Of a stretch of 22,432 nucleotides of DNA, positions 7,622 through 14,855 are shown one piece after another. Position numbers and translations under genes: made by a program. The DNA comes from Nitrososphaerota archaeon. GTDB lineage: Archaea > Thermoproteota > Nitrososphaeria > Nitrososphaerales > Nitrosopumilaceae. Under the pieces are notes generated by a model, which did not search any database, was not told the DNA's origin, and saw only the letters and a program-made list of their open reading frames with translations. Location of the stretch: NCBI GenBank assembly GCA_016126025.1, contig JAEFDA010000116.1:1-22432 (forward strand), written 5' to 3'. Position 1 is the first letter of the stretch. Every line of letters starts with the position of its first letter.

Positions 7622-9862
7622 CTAGCGGAAGTACGGCGTTATCATCTTTTCCTGCATCTTGAGGTCCTTCTGCTCGCGGACCTTCCTGACGGCGTCCACA
7701 AAGTGCCTCATGGTGACCTTGGCGTTCTCCGACCGCTTCTCGATGTCGGCGGCCGATGGAGTGGGCATGGTCCCGTCCTCGGGGCCCGCCTCGCCTGCTG
7801 GGCGCTCCGTCTCGCCGCCGTCCAAAAACTCGTGTATCACCAGCGAGACGGCCGTGTTGGCTATCGAGGCGGTGTCGGCCCCGCTCATCCCGTCGGTGAG
7901 CTCGGCCAGCTTGCCTATCTCGACGTCGTCGGCGACCGATATACTCGCGGCGTTTATCTCCAGTATGCGCTGGCGGCTGTCCTTGTCGGGCATGGGAACC
8001 TTTATGATCTTGTCGAAGCGCCCGGGCCGGAGCAGCGCCGGGTCTATTATGTCGACGCGGTTGGTGGCCGCCAGCACCACCACCCCCTGCATGTTCTCCA
8101 TGCCGTCCATCTCGGTGAGCAGCTGGCTCACCACCCGCTCAGTGACGGCCGTCTCCCCTCCGGCGCCCCTGATGGGGGCTATCGAGTCGATCTCATCAAA
8201 GAAGACCACGCACGGCGAGCCCTGCCGGGCGCGCCGGAATATCTCGCGGATGCCGCGCTCAGACTCCCCCACCCACTTGGAGAGCAGCTCCGGCCCCCTG
8301 ACAGACACGAAGTTGGCTTCTGACTCGGTGGCGACGGCCTTGGCCAGCAGGGTCTTGCCGGTGCCGCTGTCGCCGTGGAGTAGTATGCCCCTGGGCATGC
8401 GGTGGCCCAGCTTGTCGTACAATCCGGGGTGCTTCATGGGCCACTCCACGGCCTCCTGCAGCTCCCGCTTCACGTCGGCCAGGCCGCCCACGTCTTGCCA
8501 TTTGACGTCGGGGTTCTCGATGAAGACCTCGCGCATGCCCGAGGCGGTCACCTCTATGAGGGCCCGCTGGAAGTCGGAGTTGTTCACTATCAGCTTGTCC
8601 AGCGTCTCGGGGGGGATCTTCTCGTCCTCCAGGTTCAGCTCCGGCAGCAGCCTCCGGAGGCACTTCATGGCCGCCTCCTTGCAGAGGTACTCCAGGTCGG
8701 CGCCCACGTACCCGTGGCTGACCGCCGCCACCCTGTCCAGGTTGACGTCCTCGGCACTCTTGGAGTCCAGCTGGAGCGGCATGTTCCGGGTGTGTATGGA
8801 CAGGATGTCCTTGCGGCCCTTCTTGTCGGGCACGCGTATCTCTATCTCGCGGTCGAACCGCCCCGGCCGCCGGAGGGCCGGGTCTATGGCGTTGGGGCGG
8901 TTGGTGGCCGATATCACTATGACCTTGCCGCGCGCCTCCAGCCCGTCCATAAGCGAGAGCATCTGCGAGACCACGCGCCTCTCCACCTCGCCGGTGACCT
9001 CCTCGCGCTTGGGGGCTATCGAGTCTATCTCGTCGACGAATATTATGGAGGGCGCCTTCTCGCGCGCCTCCTTGAATATCTCCCGGAGGCGCGCCTCGGA
9101 CTCGCCATAGAACTTTGACATGATCTCGGGCCCGGATATGGATATGAAGTGGGCGTTGGACTCGTTGGCGACGGCCTTGGCCAGCAGGGTCTTGCCGGTC
9201 CCCGGCGGGCCGTACAGCAGCACGCCCTTGGGCGCCTCTATGCCCAGCTTCTCGAATATCTCGGGGTGCCGCAGGGGCAGCTCGATCATCTCCCGCACCT
9301 TCTTTATCTCGTCGGTGAGGCCGCCAATGTCCTCGTAGGTGACCTGGGGCACGCCCCGGAGCGTCTCGCCCTTCTCGGCTATGTGGAAGACGGTCTTCTG
9401 GGTGACCAGGACCGCATCAGACGCCGGCGTCACGCCTATTATCTGGAAGGTGAGCCTGCCTCCAAAGTAGGGCACCATGACGTTGTCGCCCTTTATGAGC
9501 GGGACGCTCTCCAGGGCGTCGGCCAGGTACCTCTCGTCTATGGGGGGTATGGCCTCCAGCGGGGCCACCACGATCTTCTCGGCGGGGACGGCCTTTATCT
9601 TGCGGACTGATATGGTATCGCCTATGGCTATGCCCGAGTTGTTCCTCCCCAGACCGTCTATCCTTATGATGCCCTTGCCCTCGTCGGAGGGGTACAGCGG
9701 GAGGCACTTGGCGACCGACCGGCGCTTCCCCTTTATCTCCAGCACGTCGCCGGTGGAGGCGCCCAGCGTGTCCATGGAGTCGTAGTCTATGCGCGCAACG
9801 CCCCTGCCCACGTCCCGGGTGTAGGCCTCCAGTACCTTCAGGTTAAGCGCTTGGCCTCCCAT
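7622..9862 (-). CDS. cdc48: Cdc48/VAT-type AAA ATPase
   Basis: The 746-residue product has the canonical architecture: an N-domain (double-psi barrel plus four-stranded barrel, about 1-180) and two AAA domains. D1 has Walker A GPPGTGKT (218-225), Walker B IIFVDEID (273-280) and the RRPGRFD arginine-finger region. D2 has Walker A GDSGTGKT (497-504), Walker B VVFFDEID (552-559) and LRPGRFD. It forms hexamers that unfold substrate proteins, often for the proteasome. The first half of the D2 P-loop (GDS instead of GPP) is unusual, although the GxxxxGKT pattern is kept. The tail ends PYFR, so there is no standard HbYX proteasome-docking tripeptide. First gene of an operon with gatD and gatE. Confidence 0.96.
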   Translation of the reverse strand: MGGQALNLKVLEAYTRDVGRGVARIDYDSMDTLGASTGDVLEIKGKRRSVAKCLPLYPSDEGKGIIRIDGLGRNNSGIAIGDTISVRKIKAVPAEKIVVAPLEAIPPIDERYLADALESVPLIKGDNVMVPYFGGRLTFQIIGVTPASDAVLVTQKTVFHIAEKGETLRGVPQVTYEDIGGLTDEIKKVREMIELPLRHPEIFEKLGIEAPKGVLLYGPPGTGKTLLAKAVANESNAHFISISGPEIMSKFYGESEARLREIFKEAREKAPSIIFVDEIDSIAPKREEVTGEVERRVVSQMLSLMDGLEARGKVIVISATNRPNAIDPALRRPGRFDREIEIRVPDKKGRKDILSIHTRNMPLQLDSKSAEDVNLDRVAAVSHGYVGADLEYLCKEAAMKCLRRLLPELNLEDEKIPPETLDKLIVNNSDFQRALIEVTASGMREVFIENPDVKWQDVGGLADVKRELQEAVEWPMKHPGLYDKLGHRMPRGILLHGDSGTGKTLLAKAVATESEANFVSVRGPELLSKWVGESERGIREIFRRARQGSPCVVFFDEIDSIAPIRGAGGETAVTERVVSQLLTEMDGMENMQGVVVLAATNRVDIIDPALLRPGRFDKIIKVPMPDKDSRQRILEINAASISVADDVEIGKLAELTDGMSGADTASIANTAVSLVIHEFLDGGETERPAGEAGPEDGTMPTPSAADIEKRSENAKVTMRHFVDAVRKVREQKDLKMQEKMITPYFR

Positions 9863-9884
9863 GGAGGCCAGTACCGCCCGCCGA

Positions 9885-9893
9885 TTTTTATAT
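9885..9893 (-). promoter_or_regulatory. TATA element of the cdc48-gatD-gatE operon
   Basis: The minus strand reads ATATAAAAA, centred about 27 bases before the cdc48 ATG. This spacing indicates a leaderless transcript for the first gene of the operon. Confidence 0.7.
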
Positions 9894-9940
9894 CTTTAGA
9901 GGATATGGTACATGTGTGGAATCCGAATGGATGCCCACCA

Positions 9941-10047
9941 CAGACATCCGGATTCAATACGCCTGCGGTGCGGTATGATGATGCCGGGAAGCGGCGGGGG
10001 CTGTCGTCCGGGACTATCGCTGCACGCCCGAATGCGCCGCCGCGCGG
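9941..10047 (+). repeat. 107-bp dispersed repeat, copy A
   Basis: This segment matches 11568-11674 at about 99 of 107 positions without gaps. It lies in the non-coding interval between the cdc48 promoter and the 3' end of the comF-like gene. Relative to cdc48 its near edge is 79 bases upstream of the start codon. Mismatches fall in all codon positions of any shared frame, so a protein-coding origin is not supported. The adjoining 10048-10159 has no recognised feature. Confidence 0.85.
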
Positions 10048-10159
10048 GACCGTGGCATTCTGGGCGGCTGCGGCAAGGGGCGCCCGGAGTGGAGTGCTGG
10101 CCGGAGTGGAAGGTGGGAATGGCCGCGGCCAGGCGCCTATGACATCATGGCACATATCG

Positions 10160-10840
10160 TCAGGGCTGCCTCCGCGAGCCGTTGCCGGCGGGCGTGATTG
10201 TTCCTTCGCGCCAATCCCCGACCCCCACAAATTCATCAAGATTGCTCACCGTCCTCATTGCCGCAAATGCCTTGATGCGCGCGTTCGGGTACGACTCGGC
10301 CATTCTGTAGGCTGCTCCCAGAAACGTCGATCCCCGGGTAACCAGATCATCCACCAGCAGGATGCTCTCCGGTTCGGTGATCATCTGCCTGACCCTCATG
10401 CTCTTGTAGTGCTGGGCAGGCGTGGCCCTGTCTTTGGACCTGCTGTGGGTTGACTTTGGCACGGGCGCTGTCCTGTGGAGGCAGGCGGCCACGCTGGCTC
10501 CCAGCCCCTGCCCCACCAGGGCCTCGGCGAGCAGCATTGGAACCCACAGAGTGCCGGGCCGGGTAAGCAAGCTACTTGGAACGGGAACCACCGTTGTCCC
10601 CTTGGAAAAAAAGTCGGGGAACAGGCCAAGATCGGCGCACCACTTCGCGATACTATCGTAGATGGGGAGTAGCCCGCCAGGCTGGGTGTGGCCTCGCTTC
10701 AGGGAGATCATATACTCGCGGCCAGCCCTGAGCTCATCCAGCCGCTCGTCGACAGATCTAATATGGCGCCATCTGTACTCGGGAACGTACGACAGTAGCG
10801 ATGCGAACCTGACAGACTCAAGTCTGCTTGGCAAACACAT
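10160..10840 (-). CDS. ComF-like phosphoribosyltransferase
   Basis: The product is 226 residues from the ATG at 10840. The PRPP-binding motif of type I phosphoribosyltransferases is at 160-172 (ILLVDDLVTRGST), preceded by a conserved VVPVPSS strand (84-90), as in the ComF/amidophosphoribosyltransferase-like group. The N-terminal zinc finger of bacterial ComF is absent. The start lies inside the dprA-like gene (23-base overlap), so the two are translated as a unit. In bacteria ComF works in natural transformation; the substrate of this archaeal protein is unknown. A purine-salvage-type phosphoribosyltransferase is less likely given the pairing with DprA. Confidence 0.75.
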   Translation of the reverse strand: MCLPSRLESVRFASLLSYVPEYRWRHIRSVDERLDELRAGREYMISLKRGHTQPGGLLPIYDSIAKWCADLGLFPDFFSKGTTVVPVPSSLLTRPGTLWVPMLLAEALVGQGLGASVAACLHRTAPVPKSTHSRSKDRATPAQHYKSMRVRQMITEPESILLVDDLVTRGSTFLGAAYRMAESYPNARIKAFAAMRTVSNLDEFVGVGDWREGTITPAGNGSRRQP

Positions 10841-11498
10841 CAACCAACTTTATGCCGAGCGGTATCTCGTACAGGATGTCCTGATGATCCGTCAGGACGG
10901 TGGCGCCGTACCGCTCCATCTCGTCCAGCCATCTGGGCTGGGCCTTTGCGGCGGCGCGGCACACAAACAGCGGCCTCCCCAGCCTGAGGGTCTCCCACCC
11001 CTGGTGGATGGTCCCGCTACCGTCGCCGGCCTCCACTATCACGGTGGCGTCGGATATCAGCGCCATCGTCTTGTTGCGCCTGACGAAGTTTCCCTTGGTG
11101 ATCGGGTGCCCGGCGGGGAACTGCGACACTACAAGATGGCTGGCCGCCATCTCTTTTTGAAGGCCGGTGTTGGAACGTGGGTATGTTTGATCCAACGGCG
11201 TGCCCAGAACGGCCACCGTCGGGCCTCCAGCATCAATGGCGGTCCGGTGCGCGGTGGTGTCTATGCCTGCGGCCAAGCCGCTCACCACGGTAACCCCCTC
11301 GCCTACCAGCATCTCTGACACGGCCCGGGTCTCTTGTACCCCTTCTTCGGTCGGTCTTCTGGTGCCCACAACGGAGACCCGGCGCGGACGTAGGGGCGTG
11401 TCCATAGGTCCGTCCACGTATAGGCGGTGGGGCGCATTCTTCTTCTCAACCCCATTGAGCGGCCTTCCCAGCAGGTCGCTGGGCGATAGGGATCTCAC
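10818..11498 (-). CDS. dprA: DprA/Smf-like (SLOG-fold) DNA-processing protein
   Basis: The 226-residue protein covers the DprA Rossmann core: VVGTRRP (43-49), SGLAAGID (73-80), AVLG (96-99), and FVRRN (138-142) followed by the VIVEAGDGSG segment. The N-terminal SAM-like and C-terminal winged-helix domains of many bacterial DprA proteins are missing or very short. Bacterial DprA binds single-stranded DNA and loads RecA; the wider SLOG group includes nucleotide-binding proteins of conflict systems. GTG at 11498 is chosen as start because a TATA element lies 25 bases upstream. The downstream comF-like gene overlaps its end. Confidence 0.82.
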   Translation of the reverse strand: MRSLSPSDLLGRPLNGVEKKNAPHRLYVDGPMDTPLRPRRVSVVGTRRPTEEGVQETRAVSEMLVGEGVTVVSGLAAGIDTTAHRTAIDAGGPTVAVLGTPLDQTYPRSNTGLQKEMAASHLVVSQFPAGHPITKGNFVRRNKTMALISDATVIVEAGDGSGTIHQGWETLRLGRPLFVCRAAAKAQPRWLDEMERYGATVLTDHQDILYEIPLGIKLVDVFAKQT

Positions 11499-11518
11499 AC
11501 ACTAGATGCATGACGGTG

Positions 11519-11527
11519 TTTTTTAAA
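11519..11527 (-). promoter_or_regulatory. TATA element of the dprA-comF pair
   Basis: The minus strand reads TTTAAAAAA, centred 25 bases before the GTG start of dprA, giving a leaderless transcript for the pair. Confidence 0.65.
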
Positions 11528-11567
11528 TTTGCCACATCGGGGGCGTGCGGGATCCAAAAAGATGTCC

Positions 11568-11674
11568 CAAACATCCGGATTCAATACGCCGGCGGCGCGG
11601 CATGATGATGCCGGGAAGCGGCGGGGGCCATCACCCGGGACTATCGCTGCACGCCCGAATGCGCCGCCGCGCGG
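11568..11674 (+). repeat. 107-bp dispersed repeat, copy B
   Basis: This is the second copy of the element at 9941-10047, in the same orientation and with about eight substitutions. It sits between the divergent dprA and rpl2 promoters. Its near edge is 70 bases upstream of the dprA start, almost the same offset and orientation as copy A has to cdc48. Confidence 0.85.
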
Positions 11675-11709
11675 CTTCCCGGGTCCGGGTGCGGCCCCGC
11701 CGCCACAAG

Positions 11710-11717
11710 GTTAAAAA
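11710..11717 (+). promoter_or_regulatory. TATA element of rpl2
   Basis: GTTAAAAA is centred 28 bases before the rpl2 ATG in an otherwise very GC-rich stretch, again fitting a leaderless or near-leaderless mRNA. Confidence 0.65.
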
Positions 11718-11741
11718 CAGGTCCCCCGGCCCCGCCCACGC

Positions 11742-12473
11742 ATGGGTAAGAGACCGCTGGTCAGAAGGAGGGGCCGGGGCGGGAGCCAGTTCCGGGCCGC
11801 GACCACCGGCAAGATCGCCCGGGCCGGCTACCCGAACTTTCCGCTGGCCGGGAGCCACACGGCCCTGGTGCTGGACATAGTGCACGAGAGGGGCCGCGAC
11901 GCGCCCCTGGCCAAGATACGGTTCAAGGACGGCTCGGTCTCGTTCGTGCCCGCCGTGCTGGGGCTGCAGGTGGGCGACTCCATGCAGTTTGGGCTAAAGT
12001 CCAGCATAGAGAGGGGCAACGTGATCAGCGTCCAGAACATACCGGACGGCGCCACCGTCTGCAACGTGGAGCGGCACTACGGGGACGGCGGCACCCTGGT
12101 GAAGGCGGCGGGGGGCAGCGCCACCATATTCTCCCACGGCGAGAACGGGGTCACTGTAAAGCTGCCCTCGGGCCAGTTTGCCACGCTCCATCCCAGGAAC
12201 CGCGCCATGATCGGGACGCTGGCCGGCGGCGGGGTGTCCGAGAGGCCGTTCATGAGCGCCGGCGGCAAGTGGCGCAACTTCCGCTCCCGGGGACGCAAGT
12301 ATCCAATAGTGCGGGGCGTGGCGCAGGCCGCCTACGCCCACCCCCACGGCGGCGGCCGGCACCAGCACGTGGGCCAGAGCTCGACGGTGTCCCGGGACGC
12401 GCCGCCCGGGGCCAAGGTGGGCAGCATAGCCGCCCGCAAGACGGGACGCGCCCGCCTCAAGAAGCGCAACTAG
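11742..12473 (+). CDS. rpl2: Large-subunit ribosomal protein uL2
   Basis: The 243-residue product has the archaeal uL2 length. It has the basic N-terminus (GKRPLVRRRGRG), the OB and SH3-like barrels, and the C-terminal HPHGGGRHQHVG segment (200-211) that reaches the peptidyl-transferase centre. The tail is strongly basic. uL2 binds 23S rRNA domain IV and helps subunit association. It stands alone here: dprA lies divergently upstream, and the downstream acylphosphatase gene has its own TATA element. In most archaea rpl2 sits inside the S10 ribosomal operon, so this isolated position is notable. Confidence 0.96.
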   Translation: MGKRPLVRRRGRGGSQFRAATTGKIARAGYPNFPLAGSHTALVLDIVHERGRDAPLAKIRFKDGSVSFVPAVLGLQVGDSMQFGLKSSIERGNVISVQNIPDGATVCNVERHYGDGGTLVKAAGGSATIFSHGENGVTVKLPSGQFATLHPRNRAMIGTLAGGGVSERPFMSAGGKWRNFRSRGRKYPIVRGVAQAAYAHPHGGGRHQHVGQSSTVSRDAPPGAKVGSIAARKTGRARLKKRN

Positions 12474-12479
12474 GAAGCC

Positions 12480-12487
12480 TAAATAAT
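12480..12487 (+). promoter_or_regulatory. TATA element of the acylphosphatase gene
   Basis: TAAATAAT immediately follows the rpl2 stop and is centred 25 bases before the GTG at 12509. It supports that start and a separate leaderless transcript. Confidence 0.6.
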
Positions 12488-12508
12488 ATCCCGGCCGCAG
12501 CCGGTGCC

Positions 12509-12787
12509 GTGACCGAGAAGAGCCTCCACATACTGGTATCCGGCCGGGTACAGGGCGTATTCTTCCGGCAGGCCATGAAGGCTCAGGCCGTCCAAAACTC
12601 GGTGCGGGGCTGGGTCCGGAACCTGGAGGACGGCCGCGTGGAGGCGGTGCTGGAGGGGGAGGCCGGCGGGGTGGATTCCATGGCGGAGTGGTGCCGCCGC
12701 GGCCCGGCCAACGCCATAGTACAGGATGTGGAGATCCGGCCCGAGACGTACACCGGCAGGTTCTCCGGATTTGACGTATTGTATTAG
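12509..12787 (+). CDS. acyP: Acylphosphatase
   Basis: The 92-residue product is the standard acylphosphatase size. The phosphate-binding loop GRVQGVFFR (12-20) carries the catalytic Arg20, and Asn38 in GWVRNLEDG is the catalytic asparagine. The enzyme hydrolyses acyl phosphates such as carbamoyl or 1,3-bisphosphoglyceryl phosphate in the cytoplasm. The GTG start is chosen because the sequence then begins just before the first strand and a TATA element lies 25 bases upstream; the open frame upstream only shadows rpl2. Its TAG overlaps by four bases the TAA of the convergent gene at 12784. Confidence 0.93.
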   Translation: MTEKSLHILVSGRVQGVFFRQAMKAQAVQNSVRGWVRNLEDGRVEAVLEGEAGGVDSMAEWCRRGPANAIVQDVEIRPETYTGRFSGFDVLY

Positions 12788-13080
12788 ACCGCGTCGTAGG
12801 CCGCCCGGATTGCCTCCCTGGCCCCGGTGGTGTCCCCGCCATACGGTATGAGCGTCTTGTGCGGCGGGTGGCGCCACCCCCTCTGAGTCTTGAGTATGAT
12901 GTGGCCGTCGGCCGGTTCTATATCGGCGAACCACCGGTGCGACATGCCCCGGCCGTACACGACGCGGTGGGCGCGCACGCTCTCCACGCCGCCCAGCTCC
13001 ATACAATATCCCCTCAGCTCGTCGAGCATGTCCCGGGCCCCGGAAGGGGCCGACGCCCGGAACCGCTCGTAGGGGGACAT
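12784..13080 (-). CDS. Small conserved-looking protein, function unknown
   Basis: From the ATG at 13080 the product has 98 residues, starting MSPYERF. A helical first half (ARDMLDELRGYC) is followed by strand-like segments with many aromatic and basic residues (HRVVYGRGMSHRWFADIEP, then ILKTQRGW) and a final helix. The layout is reminiscent of small DUF5655-type proteins, but I cannot assign it. A TATA-like TTTTTATC is centred 26 bases before this ATG, favouring it over the ATG at 13089. That element coincides with the U-tract that ends the upstream SRP RNA. The stop overlaps the convergent acylphosphatase stop. Confidence 0.7.
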   Translation of the reverse strand: MSPYERFRASAPSGARDMLDELRGYCMELGGVESVRAHRVVYGRGMSHRWFADIEPADGHIILKTQRGWRHPPHKTLIPYGGDTTGAREAIRAAYDAV

Positions 13081-13102
13081 GCGCCGCATCTCAGTTACAC
13101 TC

Positions 13103-13110
13103 GATAAAAA
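13103..13110 (-). promoter_or_regulatory. T-tract: SRP RNA terminator and TATA of the next gene
   Basis: On the minus strand CTACTACC, the closing strand of SRP RNA helix 1, is followed directly by TTTTTATC. A run of Ts is a typical archaeal terminator. The same bases form a TATA-like box about 26 bases upstream of the ATG at 13080. One element may therefore end one transcript and start the next. Confidence 0.5.
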
Positions 13111-13425
13111 GGTAGTAGCCCCGCCGGCTCCACCCTGGGTGGACAGCCCCATCTCGGGGCGCGCCAGTCCGCCACGTTGACGGGGAAGCGTGGATGCCCC
13201 GCCTTAGGACTGCTCCCTCCCGGACCTGGTCTCGTTCGGCGGCTCGGTCCTGGACGACGCCCCTTCGGACGCCTCCGGACCTGCAACCACCTGCCCCGGC
13301 GTGACCTCGTCCCGACGCGCCGGGCGGGAACTGCCCACACAGAGATTTACCCGACGGTTGCTGATCTCCGCGTATAGCCGGTTTCGGAATGGGGCACGGC
13401 TGGCACCCCGATCCTCCCTACTACC
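13111..13425 (-). ncRNA. Signal recognition particle RNA (7S RNA)
   Basis: The minus strand carries the SRP RNA hallmarks. Helix 8 reads AGGTCCGGGAGGGAGCAG (13211-13228), the SRP54-binding hairpin with a GNRA-type GGGA tetraloop and the conserved AGCAG strand. The Alu domain has CCGAAACCGGCTATACG (13371-13387), matching the archaeal GGAAACCG-CCGAUAUG region. The ends pair perfectly: GGTAGTAG at the 5' end (13425-13418) with CTACTACC at the 3' end (13118-13111), forming helix 1, followed by a T-run. About 315 nt is the normal archaeal size. A TATA box lies 25 bases upstream. The RNA is the scaffold of the particle that targets nascent membrane and secreted proteins. Open frames over this interval are spurious. 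Confidence 0.93.
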
Positions 13426-13446
13426 GCACCGGGGTACGGCGGGCCG

Positions 13447-13453
13447 CTATATG
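13447..13453 (-). promoter_or_regulatory. TATA element of the SRP RNA gene
   Basis: The minus strand reads CATATAG, centred 25 bases before the predicted 5' end of the SRP RNA at 13425. It overlaps the stop codon of the thiolase gene. Confidence 0.6.
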
Positions 13454-14328
13454 TGCATTTTTGCCACATTCAACGCGTCCAGCGTGCGGCAGACCGAGCA
13501 TACCCCGCCGGTCGCCGGCTCCCCGCACCGCCCGCAGGGCGCCAGGGTCTTGGCGTCGGGCACGCACTCCGATATCCTCTCGATGGAGCGGTACATGCCG
13601 TTCTTGATGCCGCTGCGCCTCTCCTCCATCTCGTTGAGGAACCGCCGTATGTCGGTCCGCATGCCCTCGTCGGCGTGGGGGCACGGCTCGGTCTGGAAGG
13701 GTATGCCGTTGACAAAGGCGTAGAAGACTATCTCGGACTCGTATATCTGGCGGAACGGCTTGATCCTTCTGGGGGAGGCGTTCCTGCCTATCTTGGCGGT
13801 GTCGCCGGACATCAAATTGATCAGGAACGTCTGGATGTGGTCGTCCATGTTGTGGGCGGTGGCCACCACGTCGGCGCCCAGCGCCAGGTGGTCTATGGCC
13901 CGCCGCCGCAGCACCCCGCACACCGAGCAGGAGCCGCCCTCGGTCCTCCCTAGCGCCTCCTCCAGCGTCGTACCGTACAGCTCCTCGTAGCTGGTCATGG
14001 AGCACTCTATATCCAGGCTGCGGCAGTACCCCCGCGCTATATCCAGGGCCTCGTCGCGGTACCCGGGGATGCCCTCATCGACGGTGACGGCCCGGACAGA
14101 GTAGCCGCCCCGCCCGGACAGCTGGTGCAGCACGTGCAGGAGCGAGAGGGAGTCCTTGCCGCCGGAGACCGCCACGGCCACGTCATCGCCCCTCCTTATC
14201 ATGTTGTGGCGCGATATGGTCTTGGCCGTCTTCCGCACTATGGATATCGAGAAGCACTCCCCGCAGAGGCTCTCCCCCGAGTACCTGCGGGTGTAGGCGG
14301 CGGCGTTTTCGCACCGGTCGCACTTCAT
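13447..14328 (-). CDS. ncsA: tRNA 2-thiolation protein, TtuA/Ncs6 family
   Basis: From the ATG at 14328 the product has 293 residues. Two zinc ribbons flank a PP-loop ATPase: Cys3/6/22/25 at the N-terminus and Cys265/268/277/280 at the C-terminus. The PP-loop is SGGKDS (55-60). Cys134 and Cys137 (CSVC) with Cys216 (PCPH) match the three ligands of the [4Fe-4S] cluster in TtuA. The enzyme adenylates tRNA uridine and inserts sulfur, usually supplied by a SAMP/ubiquitin-like carrier, at U34 or U54. The open frame extends further upstream, but family proteins begin at MKCDRC; an in-frame ATG at 14352 is an alternative. U34 versus U54 specificity cannot be told from sequence alone. Confidence 0.9.
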   Translation of the reverse strand: MKCDRCENAAAYTRRYSGESLCGECFSISIVRKTAKTISRHNMIRRGDDVAVAVSGGKDSLSLLHVLHQLSGRGGYSVRAVTVDEGIPGYRDEALDIARGYCRSLDIECSMTSYEELYGTTLEEALGRTEGGSCSVCGVLRRRAIDHLALGADVVATAHNMDDHIQTFLINLMSGDTAKIGRNASPRRIKPFRQIYESEIVFYAFVNGIPFQTEPCPHADEGMRTDIRRFLNEMEERRSGIKNGMYRSIERISECVPDAKTLAPCGRCGEPATGGVCSVCRTLDALNVAKMHI

Positions 14329-14414
14329 GGAATGGATGCGCCCGCCCTCCATAAATGTGGAGGGGTTGGTCTTAGATCCAAGCGTTGATACGTATTTTCC
14401 GCGATCAGGATCCG

Positions 14415-14612
14415 CTACCCGTCGCAGCACTCCATGACCGTCCCGTTCCATATGGAAAACCGTATGCGGTCCGGGTCGCCCAACATGGCCAGTACCGGCT
14501 GGGGGGAGAGGACGCATCTGTACTTGGCGCCGGCCCGCCCGTGGGCTATACCCGAGACCACAAGGTCGGTTGCTCCGGGGACCGCCCTGGCATATGGCGC
14601 ATTGACCGACAC
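14415..14612 (-). CDS. Possible small protein, unrecognised
   Basis: A GTG at 14612 opens a 65-residue frame with protein-like composition (DLVVSGIAHGRAGAKY, then a PDRIRFSIWNGTV segment). It would lie just upstream of the thiolase gene in the same direction. I recognise no family. The nearest TATA-like sequences (TAAAATAT at about 14613-14621, CATACATATG at about 14627-14636) do not fit the 25-base spacing well. Probably a real but uncharacterised small gene; the start is uncertain. Confidence 0.4.
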   Translation of the reverse strand: MSVNAPYARAVPGATDLVVSGIAHGRAGAKYRCVLSPQPVLAMLGDPDRIRFSIWNGTVMECCDG

Positions 14613-14633
14613 GATATTTTAGTAGTCATATGT

Positions 14634-14762
14634 ATGCGTGTCATATATGCGATCCATGCCCCAAAAGAAGCGTTTGAAGAATGCCTCTTCACCAGTACTG
14701 TAGTGGTCCGCATTGCAGCCGACGGGCGGTCCGTTGCCTTGGCAAGAGTCAGTGGGAGGTGA
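14634..14762 (+). CDS. Possible 42-residue protein or gene remnant
   Basis: The frame begins MRVIYAIHAPKEAFEE and continues with an alternating hydrophobic strand (STVVVRIAADG). It faintly recalls the strand pattern of Pcc1-type KEOPS subunits, but it is far too short and lacks their C-terminal helix. After the TGA, sequence in another frame remains protein-like for about 15 residues, so it might be a frameshifted remnant. A TATA-like ATATTTTAG lies only about 17 bases upstream. Confidence 0.22.
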   Translation: MRVIYAIHAPKEAFEECLFTSTVVVRIAADGRSVALARVSGR

Positions 14763-14855
14763 CCCTCGAGTTGCTCTCCGGATCCACGGTTCTTTAAACT
14801 TAAATAACCATATCCGCTAGACAAGGTAGCGGGATACCGCCGCAACGACGCTATC

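Noticed and set aside
7659..9110. Long plus-strand open frame (483 codons) antisense to cdc48
   Set aside because: It mirrors the cdc48 codons, is rich in Ser/Arg without domains, and lies opposite a certain gene.
9941..10047. Repeat as a C/D box RNA (it contains ATGATGATG)
   Set aside because: No convincing D box or paired C'/D' boxes at suitable spacing.
13095..13953. Small open frames across 13095-13446 and opposite the thiolase gene
   Set aside because: The first interval is occupied by the SRP RNA; the others are antisense to the thiolase gene.
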